DNA from: Eurosta solidaginis
Lineage: Eukaryota; Arthropoda; Insecta; Diptera; Tephritidae
Length of the DNA stretch: 64,000 nt
Assembly: GCF_040869045.1 (NCBI RefSeq)
Contig: NC_090319.1
Location: forward strand, 54,098,779 to 54,162,778
Direction of reading: 5' to 3'
The position numbers and the translations under genes are program-made. Positions 35,128 through 45,850 of this stretch are shown piece after piece; the first letter of the stretch is position 1; every line of letters begins with the position of its first letter. The notes under the pieces were generated by a model. It saw only the letters and a list, made by a program, of their open reading frames with translations, was not told where the DNA came from and ran no database searches.

Positions 35128-35796
35128 TTAATATGGGCGCGGTGGTGGCATTGGCATCATGGGCGCTAATGGGTATGGCACACCACCACCCATACCAGAA
35201 GCTCCTGCCGGTGTTGGATAGAATCCACTATTATGTAGTATATTAGCATAGGCAGGCATGCCACCACTACTACCGCGTTGCGCTGCCTGTGTTTGTATTC
35301 GCATTAGCTCTTGCATTTTCTCCGCTTTGAGCTTGCGTAAATGCATAGTTTTGCGTGCAGCTAGAAAATCATCCAAAAATGCTTCAACACCAATTTCATT
35401 TGATTCCGTGAATTGTTTTATTAACGCATCACTTGCTTCCTCGCTTTCGGCAGCTGCTGTTTGTATTAATGCCAATGCTGTTTCTTGACTAACATTGCCC
35501 GATTTCTCCTTAACTTCAGCTAATTTATCCTGTACAGTTTGGCAGCATCCTTTCGCCTCTTCGAGTAGTTCATTGACTTTGCCTCGTAATTCCACGATTT
35601 TTGGTTCTTTTTCAATATTACTTTCGGCTTTTGACCGATTTTCTGCAAGCAGATTGTCTTTTTGAGCTTTGAGATTCTCAAGAACTTCTGATACTTTCTC
35701 ATCTAGTTTATCATCGTCGTTGAGTAGATCCTTGAGTTCATCTGATGAGAGTGGTGCAATGGTCCTCTGCAATTGATTTAAATATTCTTGATACAT
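35128..35796 (-). CDS. Vps37B: VPS37-family ESCRT-I subunit (VPS37B-like)
   Basis: Uninterrupted 222-codon frame without introns. MYQEYLNQLQRTIAPLSSDELKDLLNDDDKL opens the Mod(r)/VPS37 coiled-coil domain, which runs to about residue 165. It includes NLKAQKDNLLAENRSKAE and the VEAFLDDFLAARKTMHLRKL block. The tail is Gly/Met/Pro-rich and ends PMPPPRPY, typical of metazoan VPS37 proline tails. The protein is part of ESCRT-I with TSG101, VPS28 and MVB12/UBAP1 on endosomes and acts in sorting ubiquitinated cargo. I chose the second Met (35794-35796). The upstream extension MCGRIIVHGQT has no family match. It is convergent with katanin. Confidence 0.92.
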   Translation of the reverse strand: MYQEYLNQLQRTIAPLSSDELKDLLNDDDKLDEKVSEVLENLKAQKDNLLAENRSKAESNIEKEPKIVELRGKVNELLEEAKGCCQTVQDKLAEVKEKSGNVSQETALALIQTAAAESEEASDALIKQFTESNEIGVEAFLDDFLAARKTMHLRKLKAEKMQELMRIQTQAAQRGSSGGMPAYANILHNSGFYPTPAGASGMGGGVPYPLAPMMPMPPPRPY

Positions 35797-36088
35797 TGTT
35801 TGACCGTGAACAATTATGCGCCCGCACAACTAACTAAGCCGTTTGTTTTCAAGTAGATATTGCTATTATTTTCCCTTGTTTTTGCAATTGTGTTTTATGA
35901 CGTAGCTCAAACAAAAAATTTCAATAATTTGACATTTTTCGACTTCAGTGTTACCATGGTACAATAACCAGGTAAAAGCATTAGAGTTGCATTTTACATG
36001 TTTTTTCATTCGAAGGTGGTCATAAAATGACAAACTTTGTTTATGTTTACATTTTTTGTTTATTTACTTTTGATGTGAAAATGTATTA

Positions 36089-36800
36089 GGTAATTCTTTA
36101 CTTTAGCTCACAACTACTAAAACTCGTCCAAAAATATCGGGAGACGTGTCAAAAGACGCGCTTTGGACCCAGGATCACGAATCCGTAAACGGAAATTGAA
36201 AATTTTATTTCTTTCCAGATATATTTACAAAGTTGAAAATTTTCATGTGGCTGTTGTAATTTTGATGGTGTCGGGTACCCACAAAAAAAAACTGTGGGAA
36301 AAAGTGTTTTGCGCGGATATAGATTTGGTCTCCCATGGTAATTTTTTATAAGCGCGGCCGAAGGCCGCCAACGCAGAAAGGTGTTCTGCGCAAAATTACC
36401 ATGGATCCCACCCCGGTTTCGGAGGTACCCGCGGGTCTTTTTTCGGTTTTTCGTTAATATCTTTTGAATGAATTAAAATTTTTATTTTCCGCTTTCGGAT
36501 TATTAATACTGATGTCTACACGCGTCGTTAGACATCTCTCTCGATATTTTTGGTAGCGTATTAGCAGTCGACCCCTCAACAAGACTATTACCTGCGCTAA
36601 AATACTATGGATTCCACCCCCAGTTTCGGAGCGCTCCGGTGCCATTTTTTAGTTTTTTTGGGAATATTTTTTGACAGAAATAAAATTTTTAATTTTCGCT
36701 TTCGGATTCGTCGTCCTGAGTCCAAAACGCATTTTTTTGACACCTCTCCCGATATTTTTGCACGAGTTTTTGCAGTTGTGAGCTAAAGTAAAGAATTACC
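36089..36800. mobile_element. MITE B with a MITE A-like right half nested in it
   Basis: Outer arms start GGTAATTCTTTACTTTAGCT and end with the complement AGCTAAAGTAAAGAATTACC. Inside, 36290-36592 is MITE A-like (GGCCGAAGGCCGCC interior, GTATTAGCAGTCGACCCCTC, ending ACTATTACC). The MITE B interior then resumes (CCACCCCCAGTTTCGGAG ...). No clear target duplication flanks it. Confidence 0.7.
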
Positions 36801-38396
36801 CCGCAAGATCAAGGAAGAGGAAAAATTGGGAAAAAGCTTGTGGCGTTAGCTTCCCTAAAATGGCTTCCCTGTGGCTCCATTTTCAGGCCTGTGACCTTAT
36901 TGTGGGAGCTCAGAGAGTAAATTTGATGCCCAACTCCACTCCATCGCTATATTTACCGTCTTTGACGTAAATATTGTTTCCCGAATGTTGTAAGATAAAA
37001 AATATAATATAATTTTATGTATGACTTAGCAGTGCTAATCAAGAGTTTGTAAAAAACGGAAGTTGTCTCATCGTCCCCAACAGTCATTCCTACAGTTATC
37101 TACCAAAATATCGGACAATATTTCGCCGCTACAATGTGAAGGAAGGACGAAGGATAAATAATAAAGTCCCTTCTACATGTTTGCTTTTTTTAAGTGACAC
37201 CGTTGGAGCGAAAGGTCAATACTTCGCACGGAACAGCTGCAGCACACAAACGGATATGCATGATGTACCACGAATAAGTCGTGAAACCCAAACGCAGTAA
37301 CCTCCCCTAGTTTCAGGGCCACCATTAATTTACAAAGAGCGAAAATATACTATACAAGTATACGCAAAACGGCCCTTATCAGGGCCACCACTAGTCAACA
37401 AAGAGAAAAAAAATGCTAAACAATTATACCGACGAAAAGCGACCCTTATCACGACCACAAACAGTTTGCGAAGAGCAAATATTGCTAGAAAATTATGTTT
37501 TACATGCTATAGATTTACTTTTGGATTATTTATATCATCCATATGATGACAAGAAAAAAACTGGAGTATAACCGATACTGGAGTTGAAAACGGAAATATT
37601 CCAAGCCGAACTTTTACCGTAGCAGGTACCGATACCAGATCCAAACTAAAGCCGAAATTGCTACCAAAGCCTCCTGGCTAGAGCCAGAAGGAAAACCCGG
37701 AACCGTAATTGAAGTCAGTACTACAACCGAACTAGTATCCAAAAATTAAACCGAAAGCAAAATCCGTTCCGAACAGAGGAGCCAAAAGAAAAATTGGATC
37801 AAAACAACCATGCAATGGCGCTGAACCCGAAAGTTCTGTGGCATAGCGACTCATTTGAAATTTTCAACACACCCGTGCTTTTTTAATTAAAAAAGATTAC
37901 ATCTAAAGACATGGAGTACATATCCTTCAAAGAAATCTGCATCTCAAATACCGACACGACGAGATTCCAACGTTAAACGTTATTATGTATATACGTATCT
38001 TCGATATTTTTTAGGTTACTAAATTACTTAATTTTTACTTTACAAAATACATGAAATTTTAAAATAAATCAGCACTTATTCATGAACATACTATTAACTC
38101 AGCATTTTATATACAATCTCATCCCAAATTTTCAATATCTCTTAGAGACAGTAACGTTAGTATTCATACATACATGTATTGAAAATAAGGTCCACTACAA
38201 AAAACATTTAGCAATAGCATTTCCCAATATAATTTTAATACTACAAAATAACGACCTTAGGCAGATAAAGTAGGAATAATATAATTCCTAAAAAGTTGTA
38301 TCCCTCTTTACATTAAACTGCTTTGGAATATAAATACATACACTAAAAGATGCATACAATACAAAACGGTCCCTTATTTATATATCATAAACCAAA
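36801..38396. other. Intergenic sequence with a degenerate 65 bp tandem repeat
   Basis: Three copies of a roughly 65 bp unit (CAGGGCCACCA ... ACAAAGAGCGAAAATA ... CGGCCCTTAT) occupy 37315-37500. 37570-37800 has irregular ACCGAAA-type short repeats. The rest, to the NFS1 remnant, is AT-rich. No gene was recognised. Confidence 0.5.
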
Positions 38397-38904
38397 TTAA
38401 TGTTGCGACCATTGCATATTTTTCAAATCAATTGGTTCTAGAACCATCTCCCATAATGGAGACATTTTACGTAAACGTTCGACACGTTTGATGCAGGTAT
38501 CGGTAATGTAATCAACCTCTTCAATGGTGGTAAAACAACCAATACCAAATCTATAAAAATTTAACAATAAATTACTTTCAAATTAACTAAACAATACGGT
38601 ACAATATCAGTACGGTAAACTCGTATACCTTATTGAACTATGTGTCAAATCCTCATCAGTTCCAATCGCACGTAGGTTCCAGTGATGCAGAAGTACATGC
38701 TGAGACACTAGACAACGTCACATCTTTTAAGGCCATAAGTAATGATAAATTTAATAAATAAATATACCTTTGCCATGGATCACCATTACATATACCATGT
38801 GATAATCTTGAAGTGATGCGATCATATAAACGTTCCGACAGAACATCTATAAATTTCTTATCATATTCCATTTCTTTGAGTGCGAGATAACATGCAGCAC
38901 CAAA

Positions 38905-39347
38905 TCGAATAACAATAATCCGAATGTGGAAAAGAAAAATTTTAGCTCGTTCAAAAGATATTCCCAAAAAACCGAAAAATGACCCCGGAGTGCTTCGAGA
39001 CCGGGGTGAGGTCCATAGTATTTTTGCGCTGGCGGCCTTCGGCCGCGCTTTAAAAAATTAATCTGGGTGGGTCCAACACCGGTTTGGAGACCAAAACTAT
39101 ATCTGCGCAAAACACTTATGTCCACAATTTTTTTTGTGGATACCAAATATCATCAACATTACAACGCGCCCATGAAAATTTTCAATTGAAAATTTTCAAC
39201 TTCTTTTGCAAATATCTCTTGTCCAACACAAAATAATTTACCTCCGCCTTCTGATTATTGTTTTCGAGGTCAATGCGCGTCTTTTAACACCTCTCTCGAT
39301 ATTTATGGACGCATATTGTCAGTGTCATGCTGTCGTATAGAATTACC
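38905..39347. mobile_element. MITE C, inserted in the NFS1 remnant
   Basis: Related to MITE A inside (CGGCCTTCGGCCGCG palindrome, CTCTCTCGATATTTATGGAC), but its right terminus is different (CATGCTGTCGTATAGAATTACC). The left terminus appears truncated at the NFS1 GFGAAC codons. Confidence 0.65.
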
Positions 39348-39865
39348 GGTAATAGTCTAGTTGAGGGGTCGACTGCTAATACGCTACCAAAAATATCGAG
39401 AGAGGTGTCAAAAGACGCGTATTAATCTTGAGACCAATAATCCGATGGCGGAAAAGAAAAATTTTATCTATATCCGGAGATGTTTGCAGTTGAAGTTGGC
39501 GATTTCCATGTGGTTGTTGTTGTGTTTGTACCCCCAAAAAAAATTGTGCATCACCGTGGCGGTAGCCACGGTTATACCACACACCCGGACTTGGCATGGC
39601 GTAGCCCAGGGTTATTTTTTATAAGCGCGGCCGAAGGCCGCCAACGCATAAAGGTGTTCTGCGCAAAAATACTATGGATCCGACCTCCGGTTTCGGAGGT
39701 ACCCGCGGGTCTTTTTCGATTTTTCGTTAATATCTTTTGAACGCGTTAAAATTTTTATTTACCGCCTTCGGATTATTCATACTGATGTCAAGACGCGTCG
39801 TTTGACACATCTCTCGATATTTTTGGTAGCGTATTAGCAGTCGACCCCTCAACTAGACTATTACC
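39348..39865. mobile_element. MITE A, full-length, with perfect 8 bp target duplication
   Basis: Starts GGTAATAG, ends CTATTACC, 518 bp, with arms of about 120 bp. GAATTACC is present at 39340-39347 and again at 39866-39873. The insertion hit the last bases of MITE C, so the order of events is readable: NFS1 copy, then MITE C, then MITE A. An 8 bp duplication suggests hAT-, P- or Merlin-like mobilisation. The superfamily is not determined. Confidence 0.9.
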
Positions 39866-39915
39866 GAATTACCAAGAGTTGGTGCGCTGGAAACGTTGAA
39901 GAAGTGATTCAGCTG

Positions 39916-41149
39916 CTATATGTAAATAAATAATAACAATAAATTAAATATATATCATTTAAAAATCAGCTAATTACCTTTATTTTCCATTAAAAATGCC
40001 TTTTTCATCCAGCTTCATCAGCAAACCAACTTTTTTCTTTTTTTGTTTTGGCTTTGTTGACGAAAATTACATGTAACATTTTTCTTCTTCCATCACTTTT
40101 GACAAAAGAAACTGAAAGAACGATTGACAGTTTATGTACAATCTTTTTTTTTTCTTGTTTTAGGAATTGAATGTTCCAATTCCAAAAAATGGCAAGAGGA
40201 CTTTTAAATTGCCTCTTATATCGCCAGGTTAACAAACGTATAAGGGTAATATACTTGCAACATTTAGACGAGCAAAGCAGCTAACATATGTCGCAAAGTA
40301 AAAACCCGTAGCACAAATTTTCTCATTGTAATTGCTAAATATATGGCTTGTTGCCATGTGCTTTTTCAAAATTGGCAATTCATCATGAATTATATTTTTA
40401 CGTACGTAAATTTTCTTTTTTTTCCATTTTCCAATCTCCAATATCACTTTATGGTTGTGTGATTCAACTCCAGTAATTTGTATAATCCGGTGAGTTTTAA
40501 TATAATATGTAGAGATGCTCTAGTCCATTTAACTGTGGTAATTATTTTTCGTTTATTTCATTTTTGTGAATGTCTTATCATCCAAAGATAGTTGTTTGAT
40601 GGTCTCTAAAGTGAGCGGCATATACATAATATGAATATATTTCAATAAACAAAAAACACAAAATTCTCAGATACATGCATTACATAAAATAATCTAGTAT
40701 GTCAAAACCAAAAAATATATATCTATTTTTTCATTTATTATTATTATTATTAATTTTTTATTTTTGTTTAATTTTATATTTTAAAACATTAATATATAAT
40801 ACTTATATATATTTTTTACACTGTAAATTTTACTCTTTTTTTCCATTTTTTTTTTTTATTTTTTTATTTTTTTTTTATCTTCGTATACATTTTTACTTTC
40901 ATGTATATTAATTACATATATTTTTATAAGTGTAAATTTTTCAGTCTTTACCAAAAAAAATTTTTTTTTTTTTATATTAACTATATAAACTTTCTGATTA
41001 TACATTTTTTTTTTTTCACATTTAGTTATTAGTTTAAAGTTTAATACATATTTAAAATATGCAGCAAAATAAAAGTAATGCATACAAAAAATTAAAACAA
41101 ATTCAAACAAAGCATAATGCTTACAAACAAAGCAGTAATATAATCATTT
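39916..41149. other. AT-rich region, no gene recognised
   Basis: Long T and A tracts, especially 40690-41110. Short frames here are composition artefacts. Confidence 0.5.
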
Positions 41150-41214
41150 ATAAATCTTCTTACTTATATTTCTTTTAACATTTTTCTTGTCTATATTTCA
41201 GCATAAATTAGTAA

Positions 41215-41790
41215 CTACAAAACCCTGTCTAACTTCGTCTCATGTAAAAAGGATAATAAATCATTATAATTATCCACATTCTTCATATAAAATAATTCAC
41301 TTAATGTATTAAATTTTTTGAAAATGTTATATTTGTTTCTCACATCATCAAACTTGGTGCAATGGAAAACAAGATGTTCAGCAGTTTCTACAGTATTACA
41401 TAAATTACACTGATCAGAAATATTTGTTTTAAATTTGCTAAGATAGTCTCCTCCATATGTACGTCCAATTAATAGTCTGTTCAATAGTTTAGTGTCATAC
41501 GTATTAAAATTAAATTTTTTAGATTTGAACCATGGATTCCTTTCTTTAATAGATACAAAATTTATTATATCAACTTCCCAATCTCTACATGAACCTAAAT
41601 TTTCCTCTTTCAGCTCATACCAGAGAGCTTTGCTTATTCTCATGAGTGCTTCATTTGGTGTAAGATCAGTATTCAGAGTAGTATAAGTTGTTACAGCAAT
41701 TTTAGCTGCCAAATCAGCTTTTTCATTACAATTTATACCCACATGACTAGGTACCCAAATAATTACAATATCCTCAATATTTGAATTACT
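41215..41790 (-). pseudogene. LINE D RNase H / zinc finger coding remnant
   Basis: Open from the insertion point to the natural stop. Visible features are WVPSHVG with the downstream NEKADLAAK of RNase H, a helical linker, QCNLCNTVETAEHLVFHC, and a C-terminal helix ending SFLHETKLDRVL. The upstream RT and endonuclease are absent. No further damage is evident in this part, so the LINE copy may be young. Confidence 0.75.
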
Positions 41791-41801
41791 AATGATGTTA
41801 T

Positions 41802-42666
41802 TTTTTTTTTTTTTTTAGGGATTTGATTGCATGGAACAGGACCTTCTTATATTTGAAAGTCCCAGTTCCAGGTTATTGTCCAATGCATAAAATGATTAAT
41901 TTCTGGATTAACTTTCCAAATTATGTAAGTAATTTAGGCTCCACTAGTACACAATGGTAATACCAACTGGCCAGAACCATGTGTAGCAGCTTGCTATTTG
42001 TATTTAACTATGTGCTTTGTAAGCTGGTTTTTTCATGGCACCACGCCAGGTTATATTCAAATTGTCTTAAGTTTTTAATTATCCATTTAATAATAATTAT
42101 TTTTCATATTCACTCATCATGTGTACATGACTGTACATTAAAATATGAGGATATTTTCTATCCCGTTATTTGTCCCGGTGCAGTTGTATGCATTTTCGTC
42201 ATTTATATATGTATAAGGTAATCATGTTCCGTTTGTTGCACTTGATGATAGTATCATAAAGTAATGTATGTATATGTGTAAAACGAAAGTTTTACTTATG
42301 TTTTAATTTCTTTTAATTTTAATTTTAAATTTGTTTATATATTTGATATATTTATTAACACTTCAATGTTAAATTTGATTATGCACGATAGCAATTATCT
42401 GTAAGTTTTTGCACAAAGTACATGTTTTATTTTGAAGATTTTTATGATTTTTGCCCGATAGCAAATGATTGTCATTTTTTGCACAATTTGCATATTTTTA
42501 CGATACAGCTCACAATTCGTAAGTATTTTTAATTAATTTTTGTCACTTCGACTCCCGCACTATCCGCCATTTTATTCTCAAACCGCGTGAGTAAAGCCCC
42601 TTAATAACACGCGGTTGAGTTGTGGGGAAAACCGAACTTGACGCGACGACGTCAGAAAACGAAGTG
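41802..42666 (-). mobile_element. Polyadenylated retroposed sequence with 14 bp target duplication
   Basis: ACTAATGATGTTAT flanks the insert at 41788-41801 and 42667-42680. The left end is an about 16 nt T run, i.e. a poly(A) tail on the minus strand. The right end (5' of the transcript) is GC-richer and contains an ATG followed by 13 codons (MADSAGVEVTKIN). I do not recognise the source transcript. The structure is that of a processed pseudogene or other RNA copied by a LINE machinery. Confidence 0.8.
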
Positions 42667-42826
42667 ACTAATGATGTTATGAATTTCAGCAATTAAAAAA
42701 TTAGTAGTTACATTACAGTTCAGAGTTTATGTACAATCGGCAACAACAAAATACACGGTAGGGTTGCATTTTTGATAATGCTTCTACCGGTAATTGTACC
42801 ATGAGTGTTACCAACAACTGCACTTA

Positions 42827-43285
42827 AGGTAAGGCCACATTAGGCTGCACTGCGCTACAAAATATTCTTTGCATGTATTCTTATGAGACAATTCACACCT
42901 AGCGTCAGCAGCACTGCGCTACCCGGCACAGCGCAGCAAATTTGATCAACTAGGCAAAAAAGCCGCGTTGGGAAGTGTCGCGCAGTGCTGCTGCCGCTAG
43001 GTGTGAATTACCTCATAAGAATACATGCAAAGAATTTTGCACCATCTTTTTTCAATCTGGGCAAAAGCATAGCCACGACCTTTTTCTTTTCCTTTCCTCT
43101 TCTTCGCACAAAAATGAAATAATTACAGCTTCAAAAACTGTGTCGTCCATTTTGCAAACAAAAATAAACACAAACTTTTGCTGCAATGTGTCGCTCGATT
43201 GCCGCTTAATGTGAACTGCCAAAATATGTCGCTCTGTGAGGCGCCGTTGCTGCTACGTGTCGCGCAGCGTAATGTGCGCGTACCT
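42827..43285. mobile_element. PIF/Harbinger-type MITE, second copy
   Basis: Flanked by TTA at 42824-42826 and 43286-43288. It is the same family as 27332-27854 but shorter. The internal segment encoding the transposase-like stretch is missing about 48 bp, and the left arm is about 14 bp shorter. Confidence 0.78.
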
Positions 43286-43778
43286 TTAAACATAAATGTT
43301 GCGTTCCAATGAAGTGTGATCCGAATACGGATAGAAATTTAACATGCAAATTCACCAACAAATATTTTATCAGAGAAATTTAGGAAAAAGTTTTTTCGAT
43401 AAGAAAAGTGTTTTTCTAAGCAGTTCGGCAAGTGATTGGCAAGCTTCTCCGATAAAATGTATCTGCCGTTCAGAGTCTGCATAAAACATTTAGGTCTTGT
43501 TCCGCCAATTTTTGGGAAAGATTAAATTGGAGCACGACGCAAATTGGAAGAGAACCTCGACCTAATACTCTTTTGCTTTAAAAAATACGGCGTGTGTGCA
43601 AAAATGTATACTTATAAAATTTCTGAATGGCAAAATAAAACTATAATTGTAAATTGTTCTGCTTGATGAAATATGCGTGCGGAAATTAACTTTTAAATTT
43701 GTCTAAAATTTAAGTTTTGTCCATCATTTCAATGTAGTGAATATTTTTTTTAAGTTTTGAAAAAAAAAATCGATCGAT

Positions 43779-45073
43779 ATCCCTGCAAACATACTACTCG
43801 TATTTATCAGATAATGTACCAGTAGGTCTACAGTTAAACAGAATTGGGATCGGGATAAAATTACCCTATATAATTCGGGTATATGTGAATTTGTTTTAAA
43901 TACAATAGGAAATATAAAAACTGGAATATACCAGTAGTTTTTTTTTGAAATTTTCGGGTGTTATACCAAAACAATACCTGAACATTAAGAGGTAGGATTT
44001 GGTAGCCTTCATGAAAATATCCCTGCATTTTCCGAGGTAGTTACTTGTAACATACCTTAAAGTTTGGCTTAAAATTCTAGAAATTTACAAGTATGCTTCA
44101 AATAATTAATCAGTAGATTTTGGGTGAGTTTTCCTTAAAATATAAAGGAAAATATTGGTATTTTTCCTGAAAATTATGTATGAAATACCGTTTAAATTCC
44201 CATAGACAAGTTAGTAACAGTGTCGGTATTCCTGGACCTAAAAAGGGTATTTGAAACCATCGATAGAGTCATCCTACTGAGGAAACTGCATAACATTGGG
44301 GACGTAATACAGCGCTGCAGTGGTTTAAAAGCTTCCTTACTGGCAGAAAACAGAAAACCATAATTGGAAGCGTATCGTCGCAGGAAGTTGATGTTGACAT
44401 AAGTCGTCCACAAGGATCTGTTCTTGCTGCAATATTATTCATTGTATATATAAACGATATAAGGGACTGTCTTAGCCCCTGCAAGATACGACTCTTCGCG
44501 GATGATGCATTATTGACAATAAGTTGTTCGTCGGAGGTAGAAGCTATGACTAAAATGTAAGCGGACTTGAATGCTGGGTTGTGTCAGAATAAGCTTAAAA
44601 CAAATGGATGATCATGAGAAGAAAGAATGCAGAAAAAAATAATATAGCCTTGAAAATAGCAAATAGTACCATACAACAAGTCAAAGAAATCAAATACCTA
44701 GGAATTATAATTGATGAGAAACTTAAGTTCGATGAGCATCTTAAATATACATAGGCAAAAATATCAAAAACAAAACGGATTTATGTTCCGGACTTGCAAG
44801 GACGTCAGCAAATATTATAAAATTATAGTTTATAGGTCCATTATAGAACCTCATTTCATATACTGCCCTACGATATTATTCATGTTAGCCGACTCGAACA
44901 TTGCAAAGCTACAGGTGAAGTAAAATAAAGCAATGCGGTTTATTCTTAGTCCAAGTCTTAACAATGTACAAATATCAATAAATTTAAGAAATTATTATTT
45001 AACTATTGAAAAGCACTACCATTTAGATAATGATCTCATACATACATGTAACTAATTTAGGTCTACAAGACCG

Positions 45074-45104
<31 letters not shown>

Positions 45105-45850
45105 AAATAAATAAATAAAAACTACTGGTATTTTCCAGAAAGTCTTTTTCCAAGTTAATCGCCTTAATTTGCTTATGCAGATTTTATTTATATTTATATT
45201 TTTTTTAAGTTTACAAGCGTAGTTCTAAATTTAATTAATATAAAAAGGTATCTAATAACTTGTGGATTGCTTGTTGAAGAAACGATAAATCATTATTACT
45301 AGTTCAATAAAAGTTCAAAAAAGGTTCTACTAGAAGGTGGTCTAATGCATCTTATAAAATATATGTTAACCTCTTTACTGAAATGAAGTTCAACTAGACA
45401 AAGCGGATCATTGGTTTACATTGATGTATGTTTATGGACCAAAAATGTTTATTTATTAAACAAATTTTAAAGAGCATTTGATCCAATCCATACAGCCTAC
45501 TTATGTATGTATATTTTCAACAGTTTCAGAAAAAATTAAGTTTTAAATCACGAAGTTACTCGGAATTTACTAAAGAATTACTTGAAACATACTCCAGAAC
45601 ACATATAGTATTAATAAGGGATAAATACCAGAATTCTACTTTGAGGCAGTAATTACAGTTTAAATCGGATATAATACGTAGAAGTTACTCAAAAATTACC
45701 GAATAAATAGCACTTGTTAAAATTGGTAATGTTGAAGGAGGGCTACTGGAATTTTACAAAATTTTTATTTACTTTCACTTTATTAGTAATAGTGTCTTTG
45801 AAATTTTTATCCCTGTATTAGTAGTTTCGGTAGTCGATGTTTGCAGGGAT
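43779..45850. mobile_element. Terminal-inverted-repeat element, about 2.1 kb, interrupted by a LINE fragment
   Basis: ATCCCTGCAAACAT at 43779-43792 is inverted at 45837-45850. Interior sequences near both ends share ACCAGTAGTTTT and GGGATAAA motifs in mirrored order. Without the LINE piece (44196-45115) about 1.15 kb remains. No transposase was seen, so it is non-autonomous. Confidence 0.6.
44196..45115 (+). mobile_element. LINE E fragment: degraded RT with (TAAA)n tail
   Basis: Recognisable with shifts: VTVSVFLDLKRVFETIDRVI, SRPQGSVLAAILFIVYINDI and LFADDALLTISCSS, then a C-terminal region and GTCTACAAGACCGTAAATAAATAAATAAATAA at the 3' end. The 5' part is truncated and there are several stops and shifts. 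Confidence 0.75.

Larger units (their letters stand above)
38397..39915 (-). pseudogene. Nfs1: Broken NFS1-type cysteine desulfurase, C-terminal part
   Basis: Fragments in reading order: 39915-39874 (a worn SGTVPAPLV-like strand); the two MITEs; 38904-38629 (FGAACYLALKEMEYDKKFID ... LMALKDVTLSS and ACTSASLEP); a 78 bp GT-AG intron; and 38550-38397 (RFGIGCFTTIEEVDYITDTC ... LRKMSPLWEMVLEPIDLKNM, then QWSQH-stop). The active-site loop SxxACTSASLEP is recognisable. The conserved VNLSFAYVEGE segment before it is missing. Just after LEP an 11-base loss shifts the frame. NFS1 is the mitochondrial sulfur donor for Fe-S clusters. The retained intron argues for a DNA-level duplicate or decayed gene, not a retrocopy. 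A sequencing artefact would not explain all the lesions. Confidence 0.8.
41150..42735 (-). mobile_element. LINE D 3' fragment (RNase H and C-terminal finger), split by an insertion
   Basis: Reading leftwards, the fragment starts near 42735 (VTTNFLIAEIHNIIS) and is interrupted at 42667. It resumes at 41801 with NSNIEDIVIIWVPSHVGINC and NEKADLAAK, the RNase H core end. It continues to a CNLCNTVETAEHLVFHC finger and a stop at 41215. RNase H plus CCHC finger is typical of I-clade LINE ORF2 C-termini. Confidence 0.8.

Noticed and set aside
38397..38550. Functional NFS1 last exon of a live gene
   Set aside because: The preceding exon has a frameshift at the active-site loop, a missing conserved segment and two MITE insertions, so the locus is better called a pseudogene.
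40690..41110. Membrane-protein-like frames rich in Phe, Leu, Ile, Tyr
   Set aside because: They are produced by T/A homopolymer tracts.
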